DNA of 64,000 bases from Planctomycetales bacterium (GCA_028285345.1 JANQPT010000025.1:1-64000), one strand, 5' to 3'. Shown: positions 36,701-45,591, numbered from the stretch's first letter. The notes: a model not told the origin generated them from the sequence alone. Numbers and translations are program-made.

Positions 36701-38033
36701 TCCCCTCAAATTCCCAGTTGCCGTTGCTAAGTGGAAGGTCGCCCGCATTGACCGTCCAGAGCAACTTGCCTTGGCCGGTGGCGATGTCGAGACAGACCAG
36801 ATGGCTCTCCGAGCGCGCTAGCGGATTGTCCGGCGAACGCCCCGTCACGGGCGAGCCCATGCGAGCGTACAATCGGCCCTGATCGGCCGTGAGTGTATAA
36901 CGCGGGATCCCCGCCTGTTTCATCCGATTTTTGACGCCACGGCCGAACGCAGGAAGCGAGCGATAGATAACCGCATCGCCGCTGTCCCCCTCCGACCAGG
37001 CTGGCTTTCCCGTCGTCAGGTTGTATGCGGAGATCGTCGTTTCGTCGTTGCTGAACAGCAATTCGCCGACCGCCAGCGGAAAATGGCTTAGCGCGGTTTG
37101 TTGAGCGAATCTCAGTCGCCGCGGCATACGAGGCAATTCCGCAGGCTTGACCGGGATGATCCATTGCACCGCGCCAATGTCGTCGATGACGTCGCGTTGG
37201 TTCAGATTGCGCGCGGGGTTGCCGGCAAATGTCTGCTGGTCCGCCGGCCGCTTCAAACTGTGCCCGTTACGGAATTCATTCGCCAGAGTTTGCAGAATCG
37301 CGGCAAAACGTCCCTCACGACCCGCCAAGTGACCGGTCGCACGGGCGTGCTGCTGTGACAAAGCTGCCAACTCGCGCTCAAAGCGGTCTGAATTATTCTG
37401 CAGCAGGCTGCACAACGCCAATTTGGCCTTCACCTCGGCGCGATCCAAATCAGTATCGGGATAGGTCAACACCGGAAACGGTTCGCCGGCGCGGACTTCG
37501 GCGGGCAGCGGCAATACCAACTCCCAACAACTGCGCGCTTCACCCAACGCCCCGCGTTCGAAGGCCATCTCGGCCAATTGTGCTGCGGCATCATCTCCGT
37601 AACTGCTCAGGAACGCGTGCCGCAGAATGCGGCGCAAGGGGGCTGCGTCCCGGTTCTCAACTCCCTCTTGAAACCACTGTTCCGCGCGGGGGTCGACCTT
37701 TTGCCGCAACAGTTGCAGCCCCTCGACCGGCATGGTCGCCAACATCGCCTGGCAGCGGGCGGGAAGGCTCACATAGCGCCCGGGTGAAACCGGTACTAAT
37801 TTGTCCGGATGATCCTCCAGAATCTGCGTGGCCAATTGAATGGCCTCGCTCCACTGTTCGGCACGCAAGTACTCTTGGAGTGCCGTCAGTTTCTTGACGG
37901 CGGCCTGATCGGTGTCCAAAAACACTGACTCGCGCAACCGCTCGCCCTCACGCTGGGCCACACAGATCCCGGCAACAGCCAACCACAACAAAGCGGCGAG
38001 TAGAATCAGACGACAATTGAAGAAATTGAGCAT
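33753..38033 (-). CDS. Very large exported PQQ-propeller / TPR protein
   Basis: A 1426-residue protein with a signal peptide (NCRLILLAALLWLAVAGICVA). Residues about 30-200 look helical, TPR-like (ALQEYLRAEQWSEAIQLATQIL). A PQQ-like propeller follows at about 290-730 (blades such as LVCLDIATGQGKLLWTV, FVACLDAENGRLLWKR, VIALDAKTGVRKWSR). A long TPR/coiled helical region runs to about 1080, and a second propeller at about 1090-1420 (LTCIDLHGGTIRWRF, LVGIDAATGAGIWSAS). Two propellers separated by TPRs suggest a periplasmic assembly scaffold. It converges with the DUF1501 gene. Confidence 0.87.
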   Translation of the reverse strand: MLNFFNCRLILLAALLWLAVAGICVAQREGERLRESVFLDTDQAAVKKLTALQEYLRAEQWSEAIQLATQILEDHPDKLVPVSPGRYVSLPARCQAMLATMPVEGLQLLRQKVDPRAEQWFQEGVENRDAAPLRRILRHAFLSSYGDDAAAQLAEMAFERGALGEARSCWELVLPLPAEVRAGEPFPVLTYPDTDLDRAEVKAKLALCSLLQNNSDRFERELAALSQQHARATGHLAGREGRFAAILQTLANEFRNGHSLKRPADQQTFAGNPARNLNQRDVIDDIGAVQWIIPVKPAELPRMPRRLRFAQQTALSHFPLAVGELLFSNDETTISAYNLTTGKPAWSEGDSGDAVIYRSLPAFGRGVKNRMKQAGIPRYTLTADQGRLYARMGSPVTGRSPDNPLARSESHLVCLDIATGQGKLLWTVNAGDLPLSNGNWEFEGTPAVADGSLYVALRNSTPQPQAFVACLDAENGRLLWKRRVCTFLPAQEVNVEEVSHQLLTLADGRLFYSTNQGAIAALDARDGSLAWVVTYEPNKQNHWTSRLKSGLVPCVYHEGTLIAAPSDLKLVASQDVRGELHWRSPAEGTVIALDAKTGVRKWSRRLQGGIRHILGVEGQQVIVSGDILWSLDLDSGQIKWRSGQNDVVAHGYGRGLIGKGLVFWPKKEAIEVFEIATGRPHAELKLQPWRAESGPVLTGGNLLMAGGLLIVSQADALVAYSQWGRVRKQLQEQLSVAPGDAQLHLRLALLEEAAQQWESALDEFQAAVKCAEPKQLYQGRPLSEFAAAKQAELLLMLAESSLKEDHVSQARTYLRRASKLPVAPALRQRILSRLAAASLAAERGQDAVAALQDIIADAELSRLWIEDDNGSGKTARRLAVAKLNELILQFGQSIYQSVEEQAAEEIASHAAADDPASLVELLQKFPHAQASQAAWLSVAEEYETAGDDASAINAYLCIIDSRDPEIRKTALLRLARIYERGGDWRLSQQRLTELADEFPDAVIESSSESKSVAEYVSEQLQRDEYRRQAALSQSGSAVLPLRRQWQLLLSGRSKLLIPHGMASAIEKQAVVTLDEQLRCVNSLNGRIRWQEPAADDYQWAAYAGTNLLLWGPQALESRDVQTGKRVWRLENFHRSPNAGPGISSPRLIDSGSEMSLFIRDPNELTCIDLHGGTIRWRFRPAHGTLQRQWLLTTKQVVLQVLDPDWIVILDCSDGTVESRRLGPDTEWAALLKAGDGDFLSLTTGPDSLLVRRGPDAAFLWRYRRAISQTNAPPVIRRNRHIVLLIEDGDTLVGIDAATGAGIWSASLGRSLIRDAASQIVLDDRAVYAANDGILRAYSASNGKLLWETYLGDEETPRVVEKQGPYLAVYPRHHLGPESFHVLYCDPETGEFVQKLRLAGHGLIRIHGMAGVALINADDRLHALAGM

Positions 38034-38370
38034 GTCAAAGAACCACGCCGGTTTCCAAAACAGGGAATCACCTTATCCTATCGAATTCAAATTCGTCGCG
38101 GGAACCCCGAATCGCGAAATCGGTTCTCGTGACCAATTGCGCTGTTTACGATTCTGTGTGGTGATTGTTGGGCAAATTCGCTGACGAGCGAATTGTCAGG
38201 TTTCACGTCGAGATTTCGCGACGGCGCGTGCTTTGGCAGAGTACGTCGCTCGCGACCGCAAGCGGTCGGCTTGGGATTCCCCAAATCCGTGTTTTATCCG
38301 TGTGCATCCGTGGCAAAATCATCGGTCGATTTTGGTTGCGGCGCCGCACCGGAAACTCCCTGGCCGACTC
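38034..38370. other. Intergenic region with a short dispersed-type repeat
   Basis: About 340 bp without a recognisable gene. Its notable content is the ATCCGTG triplet annotated separately. Confidence 0.5.
38285..38312. repeat. Three spaced ATCCGTG repeats
   Basis: ATCCGTG occurs at 38285, 38296 and 38306, at intervals of 11 and 10 bp, followed by GGC. The complement reads as CACGGAT steps. The pattern resembles dispersed intergenic repeats I recall from planctomycete and other environmental genomes; that resemblance is from memory only. Confidence 0.5.
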
Positions 38371-38571
38371 TTACTCAGGATCTTCGCGACGACTCGCCTG
38401 AGGTGGGAATTGCGTCTTGCGCAAATAATGCCCCAACGTGAACACGCCAATCGCGATCAGCAGCGAAACCGGCATCACGATCAGATATCCATACTGCAAT
38501 TCAAAGATCATCACGACGGGCAAAAATATCAGGCAGCTAAATTGCAACAGCATTCCGATCGTTTGTTTCAT
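38371..38571 (-). CDS. Small two-helix membrane protein
   Basis: About 66 residues from the ATG at 38571. Two hydrophobic segments (IGMLLQFSCLIFLPVVMIFEL and LIVMPVSLLIAIGVFTLGHYL) are followed by a charged tail RKTQFPPQASRREDPE. The basic end should lie in the cytoplasm. No family is recognised. It lies 69 bp after the PhoD-like gene on the same strand. The composition is clearly that of a membrane protein, which supports it being real despite its size. Confidence 0.65.
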   Translation of the reverse strand: MKQTIGMLLQFSCLIFLPVVMIFELQYGYLIVMPVSLLIAIGVFTLGHYLRKTQFPPQASRREDPE

Positions 38572-38640
38572 GACTTGCACTTGACTTCAAACTGACTGAA
38601 TTGTGATCGCGACGTTCAAACTTCGACTGTTGCCGACCGG

Positions 38641-40500
38641 TCAAAACCCGACCTGCAAATAACCGTCGCTAATCTTCTCGACGGACTTGACGTTTTCGAA
38701 CCCAATCACGTGATCCCCTTCACCCACGCGAATCGTGTACACGCCTTCTTTAAACACTTTAGGTCGAATCGTATCGCCCTTGATGCGGACCGTGTACACA
38801 ACTTCGTCCGACGCCTCGTCGACAATTTGCACGACCGGGTTCTCGCGGCCGGAAATCCGCAACTCCGGCAAATAATGCAGCGCCCGGCGTCCGTAGTTGT
38901 CTTCCTGCCGAACCGTGATCGGCCAGCCGGGATGCTGGCGGGCTTTAGGATCGGTCACGTCGACGTGCCGCGGCCAGCACTCGATGACGATCTGCCGCGA
39001 CGGTTTGCGAAATCGGACCAACCCGTAGCCGGCGGCGTTGTGATTGGCGGTTGTTGGATTCGCGTAGGCGTGCATCGTCACTTTGTTGCCCAAGCCGTCA
39101 TAGTAGCGGCCGGTGAAGGGCAGGGGGTTGTCCGCCGCGTGCTTGAGCGGCGCTTCCTCCGGCCACCACCAGCGGCCGTAGAAATTGACGATGGAAGGCA
39201 CACAATACGACAGGCCGGAGTCCTCCCACGTATTGACGCCGTGATGAATCACCGTCGCCAAGTGTTGATCTCCGGCAATATGAAACGCGAAACAGCGCCG
39301 CAACTCCTCCAACGCCCGCGCCCGGCCCGCTTGCGGCCAACCATTGGAATCGAGATCGGCTTTCAGCCGGGCATTGTGCTTGCCGTGAATGTGAGCACCG
39401 CCCGCAAAGATCGTTTGCGACAGCGCCGCCTTCATCTCCACCCCGGACCAATCTTGCCCCCACTTGTGCAAAAACTTCAATTGCCGCTCTCCCAACAGCC
39501 GCGCTTCGGGAACGTCGACGCTCCGCGGATCGTAGTTCGGATCGGTGATGTGATCGGGACGCGGGCCTTGCGGCGGGATCAATCCAGCCGGTCCGGTCTT
39601 GAACTTGCGGTCCTCGATGATCGCGAAGTCGATCCCGCCCACATTGAGCGAGGTGTAATAGACGGTGATTCCCTGACCGATCGGCGTTGCGTCGTATGGA
39701 TCGGGCAAATGGCTGGTTTGTGCCCGTTGCACCATGTTCACATAATCGGCCGGCATCGTGTAGCCGCCGTCCGCTCCGCCGCGCAGCTTCGAGACCTTGC
39801 CCCCTTCGCCCCACAGATTGCCCTGTCCCACGTCGTGGTCGTCGGGGATCGTAATCGTGGGCCGGTCCTTGATGATCTCCCCAAACTGCCGCCCGAATAA
39901 CAGCCAGGCGGCAGTGTGCGCCTTGTGGTCGTAGCTTTGATCGCCGGAGAAGAACAACAGGTCGGGATCCTGCGCTTTGATGTTCGCCACGATATCGGCA
40001 CGCGGACCGCGATCGGTATTGGAGTTCCCCGTAAAGGCAGCCACCACGATCTCGTCTTTGTGGCGGGGATCTTTGCGAATCCGCCCCGCGTACCTCGCCC
40101 CGCCGGGATGCGTCACACGGTACTGATGATCGCGTGAATGGTCCCAGTTTTCGACACGAAAGGTCGCCAGCCAGCCTCTTTCATCGGCTTGAGACTTGGC
40201 GACCGGTTTCCACTGATCGCCGTCGAGGATCTCTAGCGTGACGTCGCGCGACTCTCCCTGCCTCAGCGGATAGAGTTGCGCGCTCAGCTTGAGCGTCCCG
40301 TCCTGGACGGTATACAGCGCGAAGCAGATCACCTGATCGCGCGGCACGTCGGGAATCGTGGGCCGTCTCCCTTTGCGGTCGATGCGAATCGGATCGGGCT
40401 GCGGCAACGGAGCGGTCTGCGGCGCGTCGGCGGCCAACAGTGCCATTGCAGTTAAGGTGAAGACAAAACAGGTACAGGCGAGCGAAACTTGACGAATCAT
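38641..40500 (-). CDS. Exported PhoD-like metallophosphatase
   Basis: About 619 residues from the ATG at 40500, with a signal peptide (IRQVSLACTCFVFTLTAMALLA). It has an N-terminal beta domain, then a PhoD-type calcineurin-like phosphatase with metal-site segments FFSGDQSYDHKAH, ITIPDDHDVGQGNLWG and CFAFHIAGDQHLATVIHHGV, and the usual Arg/Tyr-rich middle. The C-terminus is a small beta-domain. It probably hydrolyses phosphate esters in the periplasm. No Tat RR motif is seen, unlike classical PhoD, so Sec export is more likely. Confidence 0.87.
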   Translation of the reverse strand: MIRQVSLACTCFVFTLTAMALLAADAPQTAPLPQPDPIRIDRKGRRPTIPDVPRDQVICFALYTVQDGTLKLSAQLYPLRQGESRDVTLEILDGDQWKPVAKSQADERGWLATFRVENWDHSRDHQYRVTHPGGARYAGRIRKDPRHKDEIVVAAFTGNSNTDRGPRADIVANIKAQDPDLLFFSGDQSYDHKAHTAAWLLFGRQFGEIIKDRPTITIPDDHDVGQGNLWGEGGKVSKLRGGADGGYTMPADYVNMVQRAQTSHLPDPYDATPIGQGITVYYTSLNVGGIDFAIIEDRKFKTGPAGLIPPQGPRPDHITDPNYDPRSVDVPEARLLGERQLKFLHKWGQDWSGVEMKAALSQTIFAGGAHIHGKHNARLKADLDSNGWPQAGRARALEELRRCFAFHIAGDQHLATVIHHGVNTWEDSGLSYCVPSIVNFYGRWWWPEEAPLKHAADNPLPFTGRYYDGLGNKVTMHAYANPTTANHNAAGYGLVRFRKPSRQIVIECWPRHVDVTDPKARQHPGWPITVRQEDNYGRRALHYLPELRISGRENPVVQIVDEASDEVVYTVRIKGDTIRPKVFKEGVYTIRVGEGDHVIGFENVKSVEKISDGYLQVGF

Positions 40501-40601
40501 TTGAAGCAATCAATCGCAGTCTTGAGTGGCGTTAGCGATGCGTTGATTCTCCATTCTAAGCGGTCAGGACCGGATGTTCTATGGAGTGCCGTCGCCTTGG
40601 T

Positions 40602-41600
40602 TCATGCGGGATCATTTGCCGAAATCGTAGCAAAGATCGTGTTCACCAGCTCCGGCAGCCCCTTGCCCGTCACCGCCGAGACCTGCAGCACCGGTTTGGC
40701 CAACTCTTCGCTCATCAACTCCGCCAATTCCGCCGCGCCGGGCAGTTCGCACTTAGAGACGACGATAATCTCCGGCCGCGCGATCAAATCGGCGTCGTAC
40801 AGACGCAGCTCTTCGTGGATCTGGCGGTAATTGTCGAACGGGTCCGTTTGGTCCTGCGGGTCCGGTTCGATCAGGTGCACGAGGATCTTCGTCCGCTCGA
40901 CGTGCTTGAGAAACTCGTGTCCCAGACCGACGCCGCTATGTGCCCCTTCGATCAGACCGGGGATGTCGGCCATCACGAATTGCCGGTCGTAACCGACCCG
41001 GACCAAACCCAGATTGGGGTACTTCGTCGTGAAGGGATAATTGGCGATTTCCGGGTGCGCGCGGGAGAGCCGGCTGAGCAGCGTCGATTTGCCGGCGTTC
41101 GGCTTGCCGATCAAACCGACGTCCGCAATGACTTTCAGTTCCAGCACGACGTTCCGCTGTTCGCCGGGAGTTCCCGGTTCGAATTCGCGCGGTGCCTGGT
41201 GTACCGCCGTCGCGAAGTGTTTGTTCCCGCGTCCTCCTTTGCCCCCCTTGGCGATGACCACTTGCTCACCGACGTCCTTGAGGTCGCGGAGCAAATGCCC
41301 CCGCTCCAAGTCGCGAACCAGCGTACCGGGCGGGACGGAGATCACCGCGTCCTTGCCGCGCTTGCCGGTGCGGAGTTTGCCTTCACCATGTCCGCCCCGC
41401 TCGGCATTCCAATGCCGATGCCCGGCGATATTCGCCAGACTGTCGACGTTTTCCTCCGCCCGTACAATCACGCTGCCCCCATCGCCGCCGTCACCGCCGT
41501 CGGGGCCGCCGCGGGGCACGCGCGATTCGCGGCGAAAGCTCATACACCCGTCGCCCCCGTCGCCCGCTTTGGCATAGATAATGACTTCGTCGACGAACAT
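40602..41600 (-). CDS. obg: Obg family GTPase
   Basis: A ribosome-associated essential GTPase of 332 residues: Gly-rich Obg domain (1-158; KAGDGGDGCMSFRRE), then a G domain with G1 GKPNAGKST (165-173), G2-like TTKYP and G3 DIPGLIEGAH (212-221). The G4 motif, normally NKxD, reads SKCE (282-285). The protein lacks the C-terminal OCT domain of many homologues. It lies 39 bp after lnt in the same direction, so possibly co-transcribed. Confidence 0.95.
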   Translation of the reverse strand: MFVDEVIIYAKAGDGGDGCMSFRRESRVPRGGPDGGDGGDGGSVIVRAEENVDSLANIAGHRHWNAERGGHGEGKLRTGKRGKDAVISVPPGTLVRDLERGHLLRDLKDVGEQVVIAKGGKGGRGNKHFATAVHQAPREFEPGTPGEQRNVVLELKVIADVGLIGKPNAGKSTLLSRLSRAHPEIANYPFTTKYPNLGLVRVGYDRQFVMADIPGLIEGAHSGVGLGHEFLKHVERTKILVHLIEPDPQDQTDPFDNYRQIHEELRLYDADLIARPEIIVVSKCELPGAAELAELMSEELAKPVLQVSAVTGKGLPELVNTIFATISANDPA

Positions 41601-41639
41601 AAGCGGGGTTTATCAGAGGCAACGCGGCGGATTTAGCAG

Positions 41640-43463
41640 TCAAACTGCATTATGACCGGGGTCGCTCCGTTTGGGAATCCACCGCCCCAGCAATCCCGCC
41701 ACAACAAGCAGCCCGCAGGCCGACAAACAGGAACCTGCGAACCAATCGCCACCGGCCAAATACAGGCTGCGGCGGTTGTCCAGCGGCACGTCTTCGACGA
41801 GCAATGCTTCGACCTGTTTGGACTGTTTGGTTTGGGGATCAATCGCCCGGGCGCGGATGGCGCCGTCGCCGTCGATCACCGCGGAGATTCCGGTGTTGAC
41901 CGACCGGACCATCGGCGTCCGAAGTTCCACACACCGGAATGCCGCGGTGATCAGATGCTGGTCCAACTCGCTGGAACCGTCAAACCAGCCGTCGTTGGTA
42001 AGATTGAGCAACACATCAACCGGTTTGCCCGTCACTCCCTGTCCGCCGGGCGTGCGGGCGACCTCACGGACGACGTGCGGCACGCTGTCCTCGAAACAAA
42101 TCATGGGGGCGTAGCGGACACCTTGATGCTCAAAAGCGTGCGGAGTATTGCCGGGGTCGATTCCGAAATCGGCGGGATAGGGGGAGAAAACGGACAGCCA
42201 GGGCATCGAATCTCCCATCGGCAGATACTCCCCGAACGGCACGCGATGCATCTTGTCGTAGCGGCCTGCGTACCCTTTTTTGGGGCTGAAGAAAGCCGCT
42301 GAGTTATAGGTGCGCACGCCGTTTCGATCTGCCGACAGCGCTTCGATACCGACAACCAGGGCGGCGTTCGACATTTTGGCCAGATTGCTCAGTTGCTGTA
42401 CATTGTGCGGGGAGCGTAGTGATGTCAGAACGTTGGGAGGAATGTGTTTATGGAGTTCCTCGTCAGAAACGTCGAGCGACGCTTCGAACAGAGGAAATCG
42501 AACCATCGTTTCGGGCCAGACAATCAGGTCCGGCTGCTGAGGCACGATGGCACCGGTCATCATATGCAGCGACCGATAGATTGACTCGGCTTGCTGTGAA
42601 TCGTGTTTGACTCGGGTCGGGACATTCGTCTGGATAGCGGCGATTCGCGGAGCCGGATAGCCGTTGAAGTTCGCAGCGGATCGCCGCCAATAGCCGTACC
42701 CGACCACCGCGCAGAAAATCGCGGCACAAATTATCACGCCGCGAAAGCCGATCGTTGGCATTTGCCGCGGCACGGGCCACGCTTCGTTGGGCGGCAATAG
42801 CTGCAATTTGGCGATCCAGCGCGGCGGGACCAGTAGCGCCAACGCCGCCGACATCAACGCCACGACGAAACTGACTCCGTAGGCGCCGACGACGTCGCTG
42901 ATTTGAATTAATTCCAGCCAGCGATACTGTGTGTGCCCCAGGTAATACCAGCTAAAGCCGGTCATGATGTACGCCCGGGCGAACTCCAGCCCGACCCAGA
43001 TCACCGGAAAACAAATCGTCAGCGGAACGCGAAAACGATGAACCGCCAGCCGCGTCAATCCCAGGCAGACGGGGAAGTAAAACGCGACGTACAACGACAT
43101 CGCGAACCACGCGGTATACATCGTGGCATCACCCAACCGCATCCATTGCAGCGTCGGCAGCCAATACGCCAGGCCACCCAAGTAGACCGCAAGGTACATC
43201 CGCCGCGTGGGGCGCTCGATCCGGGCGAGCAACAGGAACGGAACCAGGCAGATCCATCCTAGCGGACTGAAGTTAAGCGGCGTAAAGCTGGCCCATGTCA
43301 GCAGCGAGGTCAGTCCAACCGCCGCCAGTGCGCCGCGCATAGGCGCGGGCTGGGCACGTGCTGCGTCAATCAACTCACGCGTGCTCAAATCCGGTTCGTG
43401 AGCCGTACGGGTTGGTGTCTGTTGCGGGCTGGTTTGAGGCAGCGTCATCGTGTGGGGAGACAT
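41640..43463 (-). CDS. lnt: Apolipoprotein N-acyltransferase
   Basis: An inner-membrane enzyme that N-acylates the Cys of lipoproteins, fitting the many lipoproteins here. It has 607 residues, longer than the usual 500 or so because of a polar N-terminal extension (about 40 residues). Seven or eight membrane segments are followed by a periplasmic nitrilase domain with the triad Glu318 (LIVWPETM), Lys404 (YDKMHRVPFGEYLP) and Cys456 (APMICFEDS). A final C-terminal helix (FAGSCLSACGLLVVAGLLG) closes the fold. Confidence 0.93.
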   Translation of the reverse strand: MSPHTMTLPQTSPQQTPTRTAHEPDLSTRELIDAARAQPAPMRGALAAVGLTSLLTWASFTPLNFSPLGWICLVPFLLLARIERPTRRMYLAVYLGGLAYWLPTLQWMRLGDATMYTAWFAMSLYVAFYFPVCLGLTRLAVHRFRVPLTICFPVIWVGLEFARAYIMTGFSWYYLGHTQYRWLELIQISDVVGAYGVSFVVALMSAALALLVPPRWIAKLQLLPPNEAWPVPRQMPTIGFRGVIICAAIFCAVVGYGYWRRSAANFNGYPAPRIAAIQTNVPTRVKHDSQQAESIYRSLHMMTGAIVPQQPDLIVWPETMVRFPLFEASLDVSDEELHKHIPPNVLTSLRSPHNVQQLSNLAKMSNAALVVGIEALSADRNGVRTYNSAAFFSPKKGYAGRYDKMHRVPFGEYLPMGDSMPWLSVFSPYPADFGIDPGNTPHAFEHQGVRYAPMICFEDSVPHVVREVARTPGGQGVTGKPVDVLLNLTNDGWFDGSSELDQHLITAAFRCVELRTPMVRSVNTGISAVIDGDGAIRARAIDPQTKQSKQVEALLVEDVPLDNRRSLYLAGGDWFAGSCLSACGLLVVAGLLGRWIPKRSDPGHNAV

Positions 43464-43504
43464 GCGAGGCTTTCCATCCTTGGAACCAAGCTTAGGGAAG
43501 TCGA

Positions 43505-43609
43505 GTAGGGTCCGCTGTGCGGACCGTGCGAGTCATGTCGTTAGTGGGACGAGTTTACGTTCGGCTTTTTTCAACTCTCAGCAGTTTCGGTCCGCACAGC
43601 GGACCCTAC
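43505..43609. repeat. REPIN-like element: two inverted palindromic repeats
   Basis: A 22-bp sequence at 43505-43526 recurs as its exact reverse complement at 43588-43609. Each arm is itself a hairpin with stem GGTCCGC/GCGGACC and loop TGT (or ACA). The arms are separated by 61 bp. This is the layout of a REPIN, two REP sequences in opposite orientation. It lies between moeA and lnt. No RAYT transposase is in the window. Confidence 0.8.
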
Positions 43610-43620
43610 AGAGTGATCTT

Positions 43621-44862
43621 CTATAAATCATAAACTTTGACGGCACTCCCGGCGGGATAGGTTTGGTCTCCGGCGGGAAAATAGGCCAAACAATTCGCCG
43701 CCGTCGTCGCCCGCAAATCGGACGAACCCTGCCAGGGCACTGTCTGGACCGATCGTCCTTCCGGTCCGTCTTGGCAGCAAGCCGGGTGAAATGTCGGCCG
43801 ATTTCCGCGCTGAGTGTGGTCGTGAGCTAATCGGGCAGGAACCGTACAGGGGCGTTCCGGTTGCTTGCCGAGTAGCCGATTGATTGCCGCTTTTACGAAT
43901 AATTGGGTGCAAACCATACTACTGACCGGGTTTCCAGGCAACCCGAACACGTAACACCTTTGGCCGGATTTGCTTGTGTCGGTTGAGTCGTTTTGAGAGA
44001 CACCGAACCAGAGCGGTTTGCCCGGTTTGATCTGTACCTTGTGAAACACCTTCCGGACACCGGCCTCCTCAAGAACAGAGGGCACAAGATCGAGATCGCC
44101 GGCAGAGACGCCGCCTGACAACAGTAGAACGTCACAACACAGACCAGCATCGACCCGCTCGCGGAGATGATTGCGATTGTCGCGGGCGATGCCGAGACTT
44201 TCGACCGCCGCGCCCGCACTGAGCATCTGCGCCGCGAGCATCGCCTCGTTGGAATTGCGAATCTGACCCGCCGCCGGTTTCGCGCCGATCGGCACCAATT
44301 CATCGCCGGTCGCCAAGATTCCCACGCGTGGTCGCGGGGAGACGGCGACGCGTTCCTGTCCCGCTTCGGCCAGCGCACCGATTTCCTGGGGACGCAGCAG
44401 CGTCCCCGCAGTGACGACGCGGTCGCCCACGCGGGTCGATGTGCCGCGATTCATGATGTTTTGACCGGCTACGACCGGCGCACCCGCAACAGTGACGATT
44501 CCCCCAATCTTGTCGCCGGTCGTCTGCGTGTCTTCAATGCGCACCACGGCGTCGGCTCCCTCGGGAATCGGGGCTCCGGTCATAATTCGCGTCGCGCAGC
44601 CCGATGAGAGATGCTGTTGCGGAACCTGCCCCGCCATCACCTCTTCGACGACTCGCAACTCGGCGCGTCCGTCGCTGAAATCGACAGCGCGAACGGCGAA
44701 ACCGTCCATGAGAGCTTTGTCGAACGGCGGCGAATCGACGTCGCTGTCGACCGCTTGCGCTAAAATCCGGCCCAGCGCCTCCGAGAGCGGTACGTCCTCG
44801 GTTGCCGGCGATCGTACGACTTGAGTCAGAATCTCAGCAAGCGCTTCGTCAACAGTCAACAT
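43621..44862 (-). CDS. moeA: Molybdopterin molybdenumtransferase
   Basis: It inserts molybdate into adenylylated molybdopterin. The 413-residue length is normal. Motifs seen: SPPFDKALMDGFAVRA (N-terminal, MoeA), IMTGAPIPEGADAVVRIE, GILATGDELV, LLLSGGVSAGDLDLV and FGLPGNPVSSMVCTQLFV. The stop of pabA lies 4 nt upstream of the start of this gene, so they form an operon. No other molybdenum-cofactor genes are in the window. Confidence 0.95.
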   Translation of the reverse strand: MLTVDEALAEILTQVVRSPATEDVPLSEALGRILAQAVDSDVDSPPFDKALMDGFAVRAVDFSDGRAELRVVEEVMAGQVPQQHLSSGCATRIMTGAPIPEGADAVVRIEDTQTTGDKIGGIVTVAGAPVVAGQNIMNRGTSTRVGDRVVTAGTLLRPQEIGALAEAGQERVAVSPRPRVGILATGDELVPIGAKPAAGQIRNSNEAMLAAQMLSAGAAVESLGIARDNRNHLRERVDAGLCCDVLLLSGGVSAGDLDLVPSVLEEAGVRKVFHKVQIKPGKPLWFGVSQNDSTDTSKSGQRCYVFGLPGNPVSSMVCTQLFVKAAINRLLGKQPERPCTVPARLAHDHTQRGNRPTFHPACCQDGPEGRSVQTVPWQGSSDLRATTAANCLAYFPAGDQTYPAGSAVKVYDL

Positions 44863-44866
44863 CGCG

Positions 44867-45463
44867 TCACGACTTCCCGCCGGGGACCGCTAAGAAATTT
44901 CGCAGGATCGGATCGCCGGCATAGGTCAAAAAACTTTCCGGGTGAAACTGCACGCCGTGCAATGGATACTCACGATGCCGTACGCCCATGATCTCGCGGG
45001 GGAAATCCTCATCCTCCGTCCAGGCGGTGACGATCAAATCCTCCGCCCCGTTTTGCGGCTCGCCGATCAGGCTGTGATAGCGTGTCGCCTGAAACGGATT
45101 GTCGAGTCCCTGAAACACGCCCTCGCCGTCGTGATGAATTTCCGACACTTTGCCGTGCATGAGCCGCTCGGCGCGGACGACATTCCAGCCGAAGACCTCG
45201 CACATGCACTGGTGGCCTAGACAGACACCCAGCATCGGCACCAGCGGCGCAAAGTGCTCGACAATGCTCTTTGACAGCCCCGCTTCATTCGGGGTGCACG
45301 GACCAGGCGAGATGATGATCCGGTCCGGTTTCAGCGTCTTGACTTCGTCAACCGACGTCTTGTCGTTGCGCGCGACGCGAATATCGAGCGACGCGTCGAT
45401 CTCGCCCAACCGCTGCACGAGGTTGTACGTGAATGAGTCGTAGTTATCGAGAATGAAAATCAT
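44867..45463 (-). CDS. Glutamine amidotransferase subunit of anthranilate/aminodeoxychorismate synthase
   Basis: A 198-residue class-I glutamine amidotransferase supplying ammonia for anthranilate or 4-amino-4-deoxychorismate. It has ILDNYDSFTYNLVQ, the oxyanion strand PDRIIISPGPCTPNEAG, the nucleophile Cys in MLGVCLGHQ, and the catalytic His-Glu in LHGVQFHPESFLT. Without a synthase partner beside it, trpG and pabA cannot be separated; such proteins are often bifunctional. It is the first gene of an operon with moeA. Confidence 0.92.
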   Translation of the reverse strand: MIFILDNYDSFTYNLVQRLGEIDASLDIRVARNDKTSVDEVKTLKPDRIIISPGPCTPNEAGLSKSIVEHFAPLVPMLGVCLGHQCMCEVFGWNVVRAERLMHGKVSEIHHDGEGVFQGLDNPFQATRYHSLIGEPQNGAEDLIVTAWTEDEDFPREIMGVRHREYPLHGVQFHPESFLTYAGDPILRNFLAVPGGKS

Positions 45464-45591
45464 TGTAGACGCACGGCGGGCTACGCTAGGACATTGAGGC
45501 TCCCTGCATCGCAGAAGCCGAAATTCGATTCTAACAGCATTCTACGGATGATTGCCAAGCGCCGCACACAGAGGAGCCGGAAAGTGATTGT

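Noticed and set aside
38710..39900. A 396-codon plus-strand frame
   Set aside because: Antisense of the PhoD-like phosphatase, which has clear metal motifs.
40581..41636. A 351-codon plus-strand frame
   Set aside because: Antisense of obg, which is unmistakable.
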